Source of the DNA: Hericium rajendrae
Taxonomy: Eukaryota; Basidiomycota; Agaricomycetes; Russulales; Hericiaceae
Assembly: GCA_033439255.1 (NCBI GenBank)
Contig: CM065890.1
Location: 434,001 to 498,000 of the forward strand
Length of the DNA stretch: 64,000 bases
Direction of reading: 5' to 3'
Part shown: one piece after another, positions 1-10,405 of the stretch
How positions within the stretch are numbered: position 1 is the first letter of the stretch
Layout of the letters: each line of letters starts with the position of its first letter
Made by a program: the position numbers and the translations under genes
The notes under the pieces: model-generated
Databases searched by the model: none
The model's input: only the letters and a program-made list of their open reading frames with translations
Told to the model about the DNA's origin: nothing

Positions 1-1740
1 GGCAAGAACAAGCGCGCCGCGAAAGCTGCTTGGAGAGCAGCAGCAGCAGCAACTACAACGCTACCAGCAGCTACTCCGAGCCCCCCGCATTCGCTCGACA
101 CGCACGCCGCCGCACCCGACGTCGGCGAACTCCCCGTGCGCACACCACAGCAACCACGTGAGAGCCCGACAGCGCCCGCAGCAGCCGCGCGTCCCGCGCA
201 ATTCCCCGCACCCTCGCACGTTCGCGAGCCAACAGCTCCCGCTGCCGACGCCAAGCCCGCATCCACCGTTGAAGACGCAACGCAGACGCACGACGGCCAC
301 GCGTCGTACGCGTGTCCCGCACGCCACGCCGCCCCATCCGCGTTAGCCGTGCCCACCTCCCCGTCCCGCGTTGACAACACGCCAGACGTGCTCGCAACCA
401 CCACCCCTGATCCACACCACACGCACGACGGACACACACCGAACGCGTGTGCCGCGACACGCGAACGCGAACCCCGACCCGCACCAACCACGACCGCAGA
501 CACCCAGCATGAGCCAGCCGCCGCCTCTCCGTCACAGCCCACGCAACCCACGCCGTTCCCGGCGCTGTCCACGCCCTCCACCGTTGCCATGGCCACGCTA
601 GCAGCCTGCGTACACGCTGCAGGCCCACTGGCCTTTCTCGTCACGACACCCACGCACGCGTTCGACGATGAGTGTGCCGAACTCCCCGTCGCATCCGGCA
701 GCCTCACGAGCCCCGCGCCCGCGATGCGCGCGCACGACCCACCTCCGCGTCTGGCGACGACCCGAGAGGAGATCCATCCAGATCTCCTCGCGCAGATCAT
801 GGAAGACGGCCGGCGGTTGGAACGACGAGCGGCGAAGCTCCAGCCGCAAGACGAGGAGTGGAAAGCAGCATACCAGCAGGGATGGCACGAGGGGTATGAG
901 ACGGGGCTCGATGACGGGTATTCGGAGGTAAGCCCTCCTCCCACACCCGTTCGTACCGACGTAGGCACGCAATCGGACGACCCCACGCCCCCGCTGGCCA
1001 CTCCTGCCAGCCCACGCCTCTTGACTCCACGCGTCGATGCAGCCGTGCAGGCTGATACCCTGCCCCGTTCACCTTGCTCGCATGTCGACCCGCGCATCCC
1101 GCCGCCCGCATCTCCGGCGCGCAGCATCGCTGTCGCCGTCGTTCAGACGGACGACGCCATCCCGCCCACCCGCATCGACTCCGCCTCCCAAACGCTCGTC
1201 AATGACACGATTCATGCCGATTCATGCCTGTTGATGCCCGCAATCGCATGTGCCCCACATACCCCTTCACTCGACGATATTCCGACGTCACACGCCTCTT
1301 TTACGACTCCTATTAATGACCCTTCAACAGCACATACGACTTTCCATTCATTCTCATGGGCAGACGACGTCGCGTCCCTTCCTGTCAATAATGTCACCCC
1401 GCTCGCCTTATCACCGACTCGGGATTTTTCAGTATTGCGTAGTCCTTCCTCACGGCCACCATTCGAGTCCCTCCAGCGTCGTGCACGTCGATCTCGCACA
1501 CGTCCTGCATGCCGTACTCGTTCACAGCCACCACCACCACCTCCGCCTCTTCCGATCATCACACGGTGCCATCCATCCGGTCTACGCACAGGTCGACCAT
1601 CAGTCACCATCCAATCATTGCCAGCTCCGACGCACGTGGTGCCACACGTAGCTCCTCTCGATTGGGATGCAGACCCACGTTTGTGTGAGCTGGGTCGTGT
1701 TCTTCAGGGTTTGGGTTGGGTTCGTTCTGGTTCTGGGTGA
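1..1740 (+). CDS. Proline/alanine-rich ORF of a retroelement, open at left window edge
   Basis: The frame is open from base 1, so the protein starts outside the window; the first ATG inside is at 136 and the stop ends at 1740. It is low-complexity (Pro, Ala, Thr, His, Asp) with a loosely repeated THDGH-type motif. A more structured patch near 770-930 reads like a charged helix followed by the Gly/Tyr-rich stretch GWHEGYETGLDDGY. No retroviral zinc knuckle, protease or RT motif is visible. Right after the stop comes the same hairpin and purine tract that follows the gypsy integrase ORF at 4553, so I infer this is an ORF near the 3' end of a related element. It could be a gag-like or accessory protein. 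Function unknown; the link to a retroelement is inference. Confidence 0.45.
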   Translation, partial: GKNKRAAKAAWRAAAAATTTLPAATPSPPHSLDTHAAAPDVGELPVRTPQQPRESPTAPAAAARPAQFPAPSHVREPTAPAADAKPASTVEDATQTHDGHASYACPARHAAPSALAVPTSPSRVDNTPDVLATTTPDPHHTHDGHTPNACAATREREPRPAPTTTADTQHEPAAASPSQPTQPTPFPALSTPSTVAMATLAACVHAAGPLAFLVTTPTHAFDDECAELPVASGSLTSPAPAMRAHDPPPRLATTREEIHPDLLAQIMEDGRRLERRAAKLQPQDEEWKAAYQQGWHEGYETGLDDGYSEVSPPPTPVRTDVGTQSDDPTPPLATPASPRLLTPRVDAAVQADTLPRSPCSHVDPRIPPPASPARSIAVAVVQTDDAIPPTRIDSASQTLVNDTIHADSCLLMPAIACAPHTPSLDDIPTSHASFTTPINDPSTAHTTFHSFSWADDVASLPVNNVTPLALSPTRDFSVLRSPSSRPPFESLQRRARRSRTRPACRTRSQPPPPPPPLPIITRCHPSGLRTGRPSVTIQSLPAPTHVVPHVAPLDWDADPRLCELGRVLQGLGWVRSGSG

Positions 1741-1751
1741 GGTTCTTCCGA

Positions 1752-1784
1752 GGCGACGAGGACGTCGCCATTTTCGAGGGGGGC
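1752..1784 (+). repeat. Element 3' terminus: hairpin plus purine tract (copy 1)
   Basis: GGCGACG-AGGA-CGTCGCC forms a perfect 7-bp stem with a 4-nt loop at 1752-1769, followed by a G-run (1776-1783) and CACATGG. The same layout recurs at 4553-4590, so this looks like a family-specific 3' end with a polypurine tract before the LTR. About 120 bp of LTR-like sequence follows before a junction into RT sequence near 1905. Confidence 0.5.
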
Positions 1785-1905
1785 ACATGGGACAGTGGGT
1801 CTGGGGAGCACGAGAGGAGGCCACTAGCCGAGCTTAGTCAGCATCGTCCATAGCGAGGTTCCTCATGTGTAGCTAGCCTTCCTTATCGCATACCATCACT
1901 GGGCA

Positions 1906-4544
1906 TAGCTATAGCCCTTGGCCTCTCCAACGTCGAAGGCCGCGGGTTCTTCTGGTATATTCGCATGCCATTCGGACTTACTGGCGCGCCCGCATCGTTC
2001 GCCTACATGATGGGTCGCCACCTCTACGACCTGCTCGTCGAAAATGTGATGGAGCTCTTCGTCGACGACGGCGGTGCGTTCGCGGATGACTTCAGCGAGA
2101 TGATGGGGAAACTCCGGAGGATTTTCACTCGCGTGAGGGACCGCAACCTGTCGCTCTCCGCCAGCAAGTCCTCATTCTTCATGACCGAGGCCGTCTTCGC
2201 AGGCGCACGAGTCGGGCCACAGGGCATCCTTCCGGACCTCACCAAGCTGACGGCCATTGTCGACTGGCCTCAGCCGCTGGATGCGCTCAACCTCATGTCC
2301 TTCTTGGGGCTTACAGGCCACTTCCGCGACCTGATTAAGAACTACACGAAAGTCGAGCGGCTGCTATGTGATCTTCTCCAGGGTGCGAACTTGCCAACAC
2401 TGTGTTCGAAATCCACCTACCGCCGGATCTTGCAGGACCACAAGCTTCCTGGGCACTGGAGTGACATGCATACCCGGGCCTTCATCGGCCTCAAGGCTGC
2501 ACTCACCTCCGAGCCAGTCCTTCGAGGGCCGCAATGGGACGGCACTCCATTCGTCGTTACCACGGATGGCTGCCAGGACGGCTTCGCAGGAGTCCTGTCT
2601 CAGCAGGCAAAAACAACATTGCCCTCTGGTAAAGTCGTCGACAAACGGCACCCGATAGCATTTGCGTCCAAGCGCACGTCTGGTGCCGAGGAAAAATACA
2701 AACCATTTCTCCTTGAGTTCGCGGCCCTGAAATTCGCCCTCGACAAGTTCTCGGATATCATCTGGGGCTTTCCTGTTATCGTGGAAACAGATTGCCAGGC
2801 CCTCCGGGACGTGCTCCTTAGCGACGGTCTCAACTCGATACATGCGCGCTGGCGGGACGGCATACTCGCCTACCAAATCATCGACGTCAAACACGTACCT
2901 GGACGCCTCAACGTGGTGGCCGACGGTCTGAGTCGCAAAGGAGAGGGCCTGCCGCACACGGCGGACGATGGCAGCGAGTGGACAGTTAGCGAGGATTGGG
3001 AGACGCAGCAAGGTATCGTCTGCGACATTTTACTGCTCACCGAACAGGCCGAACTTCGTGAGCCAGAGCTTCGCGAACGTTTCAAAGACGAACCACTATT
3101 CCTGCAAGTCATCGATGCCATACTGGGCCAGGACCAAGGCACAAGCGTACGAGACAAGAAACGTGCGCGTCACCGCGCGTCTGAATATTTCATAGACGAC
3201 GGCCGCCTCTGGCGACTCGGAGGTCGCTCCAACGTTCGGGCACGCGCACGCGTGGAATGCCTCACTCACGAAGAAGCTAAAGTCCGCGTGTACGACAAGC
3301 ACGTCGAAGGTGGCCACTGGGGCCGCGACCACGTCAAACTCAACATCATGGACCACGTTTGGTGTCCAGGTCTCGACGCCTGTATCCTGGCGGCCATTCG
3401 TGAGTGCCCGCACTGCAAGAATTTCAGCGCCCGCCACCTCCACTCGCTCTTGGAACCCATAACCCGCCGCCACCCCTTCGAGCTACTAGTAGGCGATTAC
3501 CTGTCCATGCCCCCAGGCAAAGGCGGCTTCAAGACGCTGGGTGTCTACCTCGACACGTTCTCCCAGCACATCTGGGTCTTCGCATACAAGAAGCCTGGCT
3601 CAGCTGCCACGACTATCGACAGTCTGGAGCGCATTTTCAAGACGTATTCGCCGCCTGAGGACTTCATGACAGATGGCGGGTCGCACTTCCACTGCGCGGA
3701 AGTCCGCCAGTGCTGCGCAGACTGGAACGTCAAACCGCACGTGGTTGCGTCGTACTCACCTTGGGTCAACGGCCTGGTGGAGGGCACCAACAAGATCCTA
3801 CTCCACGTTCTGGCCCGGCTCACATCACCCGGCCTCGGCGAAGAAGAATACAACAAGATTCGCTGGGAGACCCTCTACAAGGAGTGGCCTACACATCTCG
3901 AAACTGCAGTACGAACGCTCAATAACCGCCTACTCCCGGCCCTCAAGTTTTCACCACGAGAACTTCTGTTTGGCCAAGTGGTCAACACCACGCCGTCGCC
4001 CATCGAGGAGAGTGTATCCACCCTACATGCACCCGATGCGGCACTACACATGGCCTACATCGCGCAACAGCGCCTTGACGGGTACGAGGCCATAGTGAAA
4101 CACGCAACCCGTCATAAGACCGTCTTCGATAGACGGCTGCGGAAATCCGTACCCGGTGAAGTTATATTTTACACCGGTCAACTCGTACAGTTTCACCAGT
4201 CCTATCTAGAAACTACCCTCAAGTCCGCCAAGAAACTCCTGGCACGCTGGTCGCACCCGCATTGCATCACCGAACACCTTCTCAACTCGTACCGCATCGA
4301 ACAACTCGACGGCACACCGGAGGATGGCACCACGCATGCGCGGCGCCTTCGTGCCTTCACACCCAAACCGGGGTCAGACCTCGAGCGCGAGCAGCATGAG
4401 TTCATGGAGAGGCTCGAGCAGGAGAATCCTGGTGGCCTAGCAGCAGAGCATGCAAGGGCTCTCGAAGAGGAGGAAGACCGGGCTTTGGAGGAAGACTCTG
4501 GAGATGAGGCTGAGGAGGAGGAGAGCGATTTTGGCGGAGCATAG
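1906..4544 (+). CDS. 5'-truncated Ty3/gypsy pol: RT, RNase H, integrase
   Basis: The frame is open from about 1906 and the first ATG is at 1965 (859 aa from there). It starts inside the RT palm: MPFGLTGAPASF, then FVDDGG as a variant of the YxDD catalytic box. RNase H follows with VTTDG near residue 200. Integrase has an HHCC finger (about residues 445-480, ending ECPHC) and the DDE core: D in VGDYL (about 510), D in MTDGGSHF (about 567), E in LVEGTNK (about 604). The tail is acidic and Glu-rich. The N-terminal RT, protease and gag are missing, so this copy cannot be autonomous. It sits directly behind the 3' end of a related copy, either a tandem insertion or a deletion junction. The 2.6 kb frame without stops suggests it is not ancient. 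Confidence 0.85.
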
Positions 4545-4552
4545 GGCTTTGA

Positions 4553-4590
4553 GGCGACGCAGACGTCGCCAGGTTGGAAGGGGGCACATG
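4553..4590 (+). repeat. Element 3' terminus: hairpin plus purine tract (copy 2)
   Basis: GGCGACG-CAGA-CGTCGCC at 4553-4570 has the same 7-bp stem as 1752-1769 with a different loop, followed by AAGGGGGC and CACATGG. It lies 9 bp after the integrase stop, where the polypurine tract and 3' LTR start of a gypsy element are expected. Confidence 0.55.
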
Positions 4591-4606
4591 GAGTGGGGGC
4601 TGCGGG

Positions 4607-4700
4607 ACACAGAGCAGGGTCAGGCAGAGGCAGAGCAGGGTCAGGCAGGGTTAGGAGCAGGGTTAGGAGCAGGGTTAGGCTAGGTTAGGAGCCGGAGTCA
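4607..4700 (+). repeat. Short degenerate tandem repeat (GGGTTAGGAGCA-type, 12 bp)
   Basis: About three to four units of a 12-bp GGGTTAGGAGCA motif are preceded by related GGGTCAGGCAGA units. It lies inside the presumed LTR of the preceding element. The TTAGG content resembles a telomere repeat, but the spacing rules that out. Confidence 0.6.
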
Positions 4701-4756
4701 GCCGGAGTCGAGGCTTAGTCAGCGAGCATAGGCATAGGTAGAGAGTCTGTCGTAGC

Positions 4757-5485
4757 ATAGGCCCTCATCATCATAGACATCAGAAAAATATGCAGGTCCT
4801 ACATAGTTCTACATATCTTATATAGAAGTCATAGGCCCATAGCACCTCCCTTTACTACATAGCTCTCATAGCCCAAAGAGAGAGCTATGGAGTGCTATGA
4901 GATGCTATAGAGCTAAAGAGGGTGCTATGAACTGCTATCATAGCTACCATAGCTGACTATGAAGCTATTATAGGATGCCTAGCTATTCAATCTATCAGAG
5001 CTATTAGAGCTATATTATCTATTTATGCTACACTCAATATGTAGATATAACATATCTATCAAAGCAATAGAATCTATCAACACTATCAGTATCATAGCCT
5101 AGTTATAAAGTAAATCATTGCAAAATATATAAACAGATAATCTCAAAAATAATTGATCAATTTAAATTATATTGAATGCTAATTTATTACAACATTTATT
5201 AGACTATTATAATCTAATACAACACTTTATAATCAACTACAATAATATGTACTAACAACTCTAGAAAGATAACAAGTCAATAAAAGAAGACTACTAAATA
5301 TCTGAGGTCAACCTACACTACAAAGCAAAAATCTATAAACAAGATAATAGATAACAAGATAACAAAAGATCAACACACCTTGACTTGAGATAACAGAGAC
5401 TTAATTGACTAAAGGCAACATTAGTAAAAAACATATAACATTGATAACAGAACCAACATACCTTAGAGATAATAGATCAAAGTGA
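4757..5485. repeat. CpG-free AT-rich tract with CATAG/CTATG-rich low complexity
   Basis: I see no CG dinucleotide in about 730 bp. The first part (to about 5000) is crowded with ATAGCTATG-type words; the rest is plain AT-rich. There is no coding potential. The pattern fits old methylated repeat DNA that lost CpG by deamination. Confidence 0.6.
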
Positions 5486-5508
5486 CAACGAGCAAAGGAA
5501 AAGACAAC

Positions 5509-5624
5509 GACGAGCAAAAGAGGAATAACGGCGAGCAAAGGAGAAACAACAGCGAGCAAGGGAGAAACAACGGCGAGCAAGGGAGAAACAACGGCGAGCA
5601 AGGGAGAAACAACGGCGAGCAAGG
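5509..5624 (+). repeat. 21-bp tandem repeat, about 5.5 copies
   Basis: Units start at 5509, 5530, 5551, 5572 and 5593, with a partial unit at 5614. The units at 5572 and 5593 are identical and the others differ by a few bases. In one frame (5482-5871) they encode repeats of the heptapeptide GEQGRNN, but that frame has no other support as a gene. Confidence 0.85.
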
Positions 5625-6142
5625 AACGACGACGCGGACGTGGCAAGAGATGGTGGGGGTTAGAGAGCAAGAGGGATCGCGCGTCGCGCGAGCCTTATAT
5701 ATGAATCTCGGGCGAAGCCGAGAATCGTGGCTGCCGGGCACTGCCGAGCGCCGCGTCAGGGACTGGGCCGGTAGATTTAACTACGTTGATATTGTTGCTC
5801 AGAGATGCATAGTACAGTATATACATACTGTTCTCATGGATTTTAATCTCGTGTACCATTTATCATTGTAGTCGTTTTTTCTGAATTTATACGATTTGTT
5901 TTGTTTTGTTGAGGCTCGAGCAAGATAGCTACGCTCGTTCGGTGGCTGAAGCATCAAAGGCGCGTCGACTTGTACTATACTTCGACACTTCATCTCACTC
6001 CTCCTCGTTGTCTCCGTTCCCTCGCAACCTCCCTCAATTACCCCGCGGTCGTCAACTTCGAAGGTTTAGAGGGTCGTAAGTAAGCAGAGTGCTACCAGGT
6101 AAGCAAATAACGACTTATCTTTCTTGTTTTCGCACTAATTCA
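5625..6142. other. Unassigned intergenic or element sequence
   Basis: A CTTATATATGAATC motif lies near 5693 and a small CTCGG/CCGAG stem near 5707. Otherwise I see no gene, RNA or recognisable element. It might be the LTR or leader of an unidentified retroelement. Confidence 0.3.
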
Positions 6143-6175
6143 GAGAGTATCGCTCGTATTTCGGGCGATACTCTC
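6143..6175. repeat. Strong 11-bp inverted repeat (hairpin)
   Basis: GAGAGTATCGC (6143-6153) and GCGATACTCTC (6165-6175) are perfect inverted repeats. The stem extends inward by a G-T pair and two more pairs to leave a TATTT loop. It marks the left edge of the C-rich low-complexity block. Confidence 0.8.
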
Positions 6176-6189
6176 GATGTGCTTCGTCA

Positions 6190-7460
6190 CTCGACCCTCC
6201 GCGACCCCTTCGCATCCTCCACGTCCCACTGCATCCCCCGCGCCCCGTCCATGCTCGTCCACACCTCGTGCACAGTCCTATACCCCGCGCGCGGCTCCAA
6301 CACCCCCACGACACTTGCGCGCGATCTCAACGACGCACAAGCCCCCGTCTGCGCTTTGTCAACGGCGTGTGCCCGTGGGCCACGTCATTGCCCGTGCCCT
6401 CGACGTCCTTGCAAGTGGGCGCCGTCGTGTCCCGTTGCCCTGGCAACGGGACTCGGATGTGTTCCCGTCGTGCTCGCCAGGCCTCAAGCACCTCGTCTGA
6501 CTCCCTCCACGCTCCCGCTGTGTCATCAGTGCAGCGAACGGCCCAGCACCGAAGACCCACGCCTCGTGCGCTCGCCTTACTCGCCGCACGCTCGCCTTAC
6601 TCGCCACACGCTTGCGCAATGCCGCGCCCTACGCCTCGGACACGCACGCAATGCCTCGAGACGCGCGCGCCGCCTCGACACGCGCGCGCAGCCCCCTCAC
6701 GCGCACGGCGTCAACAACACGTGCACGCATCCGGCAGCATGTGCACCAGCCCGCGTGTGGTTCTGGCTGCCGTGCATGGCCGTGCGCGGACGGCCCTAAC
6801 AGACCTCCGTCCCCTCCACGCTGCGTCCAGACCCCCCTTCAGCGCCGCTTCTACGTGCCCAGCGCCGCGTCTGCATCCTCCGCGCCGTGCCTCCGTCCTC
6901 CGCGCCGTGCCTGCCGTTATCTTGCCCTATGCGCCGCCTCCGCGCCCTCCGCACCACGCCGACGCCCTCCGTGCCGCATCTGCGCCCTCAATGCCGCGTC
7001 TGCGCCCTCAACGCCGCGTTTGGATCCTCAACGCCGCGTCTGCGTACTCCGCGCCGCGTCTGTGCCACCGCGCGGCCATCGGTGCGCTCCCCGCTGCGTG
7101 CACGCACTCCCTGCCGCACATGTGCAGTCCGCGCCGTGTCTGTGCACTCCCCGCCGCATCCCCGCTATCCCCGCCGCTTCCACGCTATCCCCGCCGCCTC
7201 CACGCTATCGCGCCACGTCCACGCTATCCGCGCCACGTCCACGCGCTCTGCGCCGTCCGGGCCGTGTCTGTGCCGTCCGGGTCGTGTCCGCGCCATTCGC
7301 GTCGTATCCGCGCCGTCTGCGCCGTGTCCGCACTCTCTCGCCCTCCGCTTCACCTCGCACGCATTGTCACCATCTACGCGCGACCTAGCGCTAAGGGCAC
7401 GGGCGTCGGCAGCCCCCTTTGAAGCAGCAGCAGGCAGCAGCTCGTGCGCGACCCGTCACG
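6190..7460 (+). repeat. C-rich low-complexity block (degenerate CCGCGTCTGCGCCCTC-like units)
   Basis: The block is built from short degenerate units such as CCGCGTCTGCG and CGCCGTGTCTG. Stop trinucleotides are so rare that three frames are open for 190-380 codons. The translations are Arg/Pro/Ala/Ser-rich with no domain, and the overlapping open frames argue against real coding. It is probably a transposon-associated minisatellite-like sequence. Confidence 0.65.
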
Positions 7461-7559
7461 ACCCGTAGCCATGTGCATAACATCAGTGCGGCGTGCATGG
7501 CTGCCTAAGAATTTGTTTTTGGCATAAGTAGTTACTATAAGATTCCTTGTACCAACGAT

Positions 7560-7870
7560 GATTTAGATATAATAAAATTTAAATTTTTGACTTCTCATTA
7601 TGGGGTCTACCATACCTGACATAGGGCTGATAGAGTCCATAGCAAGGCTATGATGGTACATAGCTCTGATAGCAATGGCTTTTAGCTACATAGGCCTATA
7701 TATCTTCTGCCTGCTGCTATGAAGGCTATCATAATGTGCATAGCTCTACATAGGTGCAAGGGTGGCTATATAGATCTCATAGCACTATGCTAGGACACAT
7801 ACTTTAGTACTGAGCTATATAAATTTCTAATTTTTCAGATGAGAGTCAGTCCTGCCCTCTCCACCGCCTC
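7560..7870. repeat. Second CATAG/CTATG-rich, CpG-free tract
   Basis: Dense in CATAG and GCTATGA words, like 4757-5000, and without CG dinucleotides. It lies between two GC-rich blocks. No coding content. Confidence 0.55.
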
Positions 7871-8810
7871 CACTCCCCGCCGCCCGCTGCCACGCCATCG
7901 CTCCTCACCCCATGTGTCCGCCTCCGCTCTTCGCTGCGCAAATGCACAGTCGCTCGTCGCTGCGCCTGCCCACCATCGCTCGTCGTTGCGCCCGCCCCCG
8001 CCGCTCATCGCCACATGCGCGCGCCGCACCTCCCCATGCACGCGCCGCCGCGCTGTCGCTCCTCACCGCGCACACGCGCGCGCCTCCGCTCGTCGCTGCG
8101 CACGCACCCGCCCCCCACCCTGCACCACACGCCTGCCCCTCACCCCACGCCTGGGCTCGCTCACCGCCGCGCACCCGTGCCCGCACACTGCCACGTCCGC
8201 TCGCTGCCGCGCCCGTGCCTGCTCACTGCCGCGGGCTCGCTGGCTCGCCGCCCTGGCTCTCCGCTGCGTGCTCGTACCTGCGTGCCCGTGGTCGTACCCT
8301 GCCACGCACCTGCTCTCCACCCCGCATGCTCTCTGCAGCGTGCTCACTCACTCACCGTCACGGGCTCGTACACTGCTGCGCGTCCGCTCACCATCGCACG
8401 CCCTCTGCCACGCGCTCGCTCCGCGCCTCAGCCCGCTCTTGCGGTTGTGCGGTTGAGTGCGTGGCTCGTTGCACAGCGCACAGCGTTGCTTGGCCGACCT
8501 TAGCGCTGGTGCGCGCCACGTCACGTTGCGGGCATGAGAGCAAGTTTGTCGGGGCAGGTGCATGGCATCATAGGGGGAGTCGGAAGTGGGCAATGGCGCG
8601 ATGGCGCAGGGTGGCCATACGGGGAGGGACGGGGAAGGGGGGGGAGGGTGACGTGCATGTCACGGTTCGAGATTCCCGAAACGGAAATTCGGGAATTGCC
8701 GAATGGTGTGGCTTGAAGGCCGAGCTTGCCGAAGCTTGAGGAGGAGCAGCATCGAGCAAGGTTTTGAAGGCATTTCATACTATAATTTATTGACAATGAC
8801 ACTACTACTT
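7839..8810 (+). repeat. GC-rich repeat, left inverted copy
   Basis: This is homologous in opposite orientation to about 32300-33540. Shared landmarks are a long C-rich part, the ATTCCCGAA/TTCGGGAAT hairpin (8672-8696), the GCAGCATCGAGCAAG word near 8748 and the CATACTATAATTTATTGA word near 8776. Open frames (such as 7912-8739) are Ser/Arg/Pro-rich. Both copies keep one frame ending in a conserved GLKAELAEA stop, but this may reflect recent copying rather than coding. Confidence 0.65.
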
Positions 8811-9982
8811 TAGCTCAACATGTAAGTGAGAAGTGATGAGAGGTTTAGAGCAAATTTGAATGTAGAATGACAAAGATACAGACAAATTAGGCTGTTCTCC
8901 TAAGGTTTTGTACAATCAAGTACTCAGTCTTGTGAATTTGACAAATTGAGTTATATTCAATGCTTGGTACTACTATCCTACACATGATTGCAAAGCCACA
9001 ATTTGTTTTACCTTGATTCAAGGGCTTGAGGCTTAATTTACATCAAAAATAACAATTATACACTAGAATGTAGGAAAATTGTAAAGATCTGGATAATATA
9101 AGAGCCCACTGGAAAGCATGAAAGAAATATAATTTACTACAGTATATAGCATACAATGTTATAACAAAGCAATAGACATATGAAGAACTGTAGATGACAA
9201 AATCAAGCTTAAAAAAGAGTATTTAGCATGCCTAAAAGCTCAAATTGAGCTCATGCATCCCAGTATTAAAAACAAACACTGCACAATCTATGCTCACTTG
9301 TCACAAGTGTCAGACATTGAGAAGTCAATCTGAACTCAAATTATATAAAACTTTACAAGTACATTTATTATATAAATGCCAATCTTTAGCTTTACTTATA
9401 GAGTCATCAGTGAAAAAGTGTGTAGAATAGAATGCATTGTAGAGCAATGCAAAGCATGCAAAACTTACATAATACTGAGCTCTATAGCATTTGTTATCCA
9501 GATATATAACAATTCTATAACAACAAAATCAGCTCACAATCTATCAGAAAAGTTCTCAAAGTTAATTGATCTGGTACATTTGTCTTATCCCTGGACCTAG
9601 CATAATTATTCTAGTCATAATATTATATTCTCATTTTTCAGTTTATTGCTTCTTTCTATACTGTTGATTCAATAAAATTTCAAATTTATTTGAAATGATA
9701 TTATACTCAGTCATCATAGCTAAAATACTTTATGTACATATCTATGCTTCATAGAGATATATATTCTTGCTGAGTAAGATTTAAGTAATACTCAATACTA
9801 AACACTGTGCTCACTGTTGGCATTGCTGACTGTGTACAGGCTAGATTGGTAGTTCAATCAAGTATAATTTTTAGGTCATAGACATTTAGATCATAAAGCT
9901 GCATATCAGTATTGAGCAATATGCAGCACTCACCAACTATTATGCTTTGACTCAGACTTGCATGCTTGAGGAGCATCACATG
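8811..9982. repeat. AT-rich CpG-depleted block, left part
   Basis: I see no CG dinucleotide between about 8811 and the LTR start at 9983. There are only short random frames and no recognisable protein. It was continuous with 29362-32300 before the chromovirus inserted, because the 5-bp target ACATG flanks both ends of that element. Confidence 0.65.
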
Positions 9983-10405
9983 TGTCAAGACTCGGTCGTA
10001 GACAGCAGAGAACCACCCAAGTCACCAGCGATGATGGGAGCGAGAGAGCAGAGAGCGACTAGCAGCACAGTGACCTGTATTGGAGGTACAGTACGGTACA
10101 GACGAAATGGACAATCTAGGGAAATAGGCGAGCGACAGGGAGCCTATAAGTACTGGGACGACAATGGGAAAAGAACAATGGACACCATAACGGGTCGAAC
10201 AATAGAGTGAGAACAATGGTGGCCAAAAGGAGAACAATGGGAGGGAGAACAATGGGATGTCCCAAAGGGGAACAAGGGCATGGGTGAAGGATAGCCCCAG
10301 GTCATGTGAGGAAGTGAACATGTGATGGGGCTGCTGGAGCACATGACCGACGCGATGCCTTGATGGCAGAGAAGAAGGCGGAGAGAAATGGAGCGATCCG
10401 TGACA
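9983..10405 (-). repeat. Chromovirus 3' LTR
   Basis: 423 bp with TG..CA ends in either orientation. On the minus strand it is preceded by the polypurine tract AGAGAGGGGG (about 10408-10420). The inside contains GAACAATGG-type repeats. TSD ACATG lies at 9978-9982. Confidence 0.95.

Noticed and set aside
4640-4690. TTAGG-containing repeats as an interstitial telomere
   Set aside because: The period is 12 bp (GGGTTAGGAGCA), not 6, with only a few units inside an LTR-like region.
5509-5624. CRISPR-like array
   Set aside because: The units are contiguous with no spacers, and the genome is eukaryotic.
6089-7468. Several overlapping open frames of 190-384 codons in the C-rich block
   Set aside because: Three frames are open at once because the DNA lacks stop triplets; translations are low-complexity with no conserved domain.
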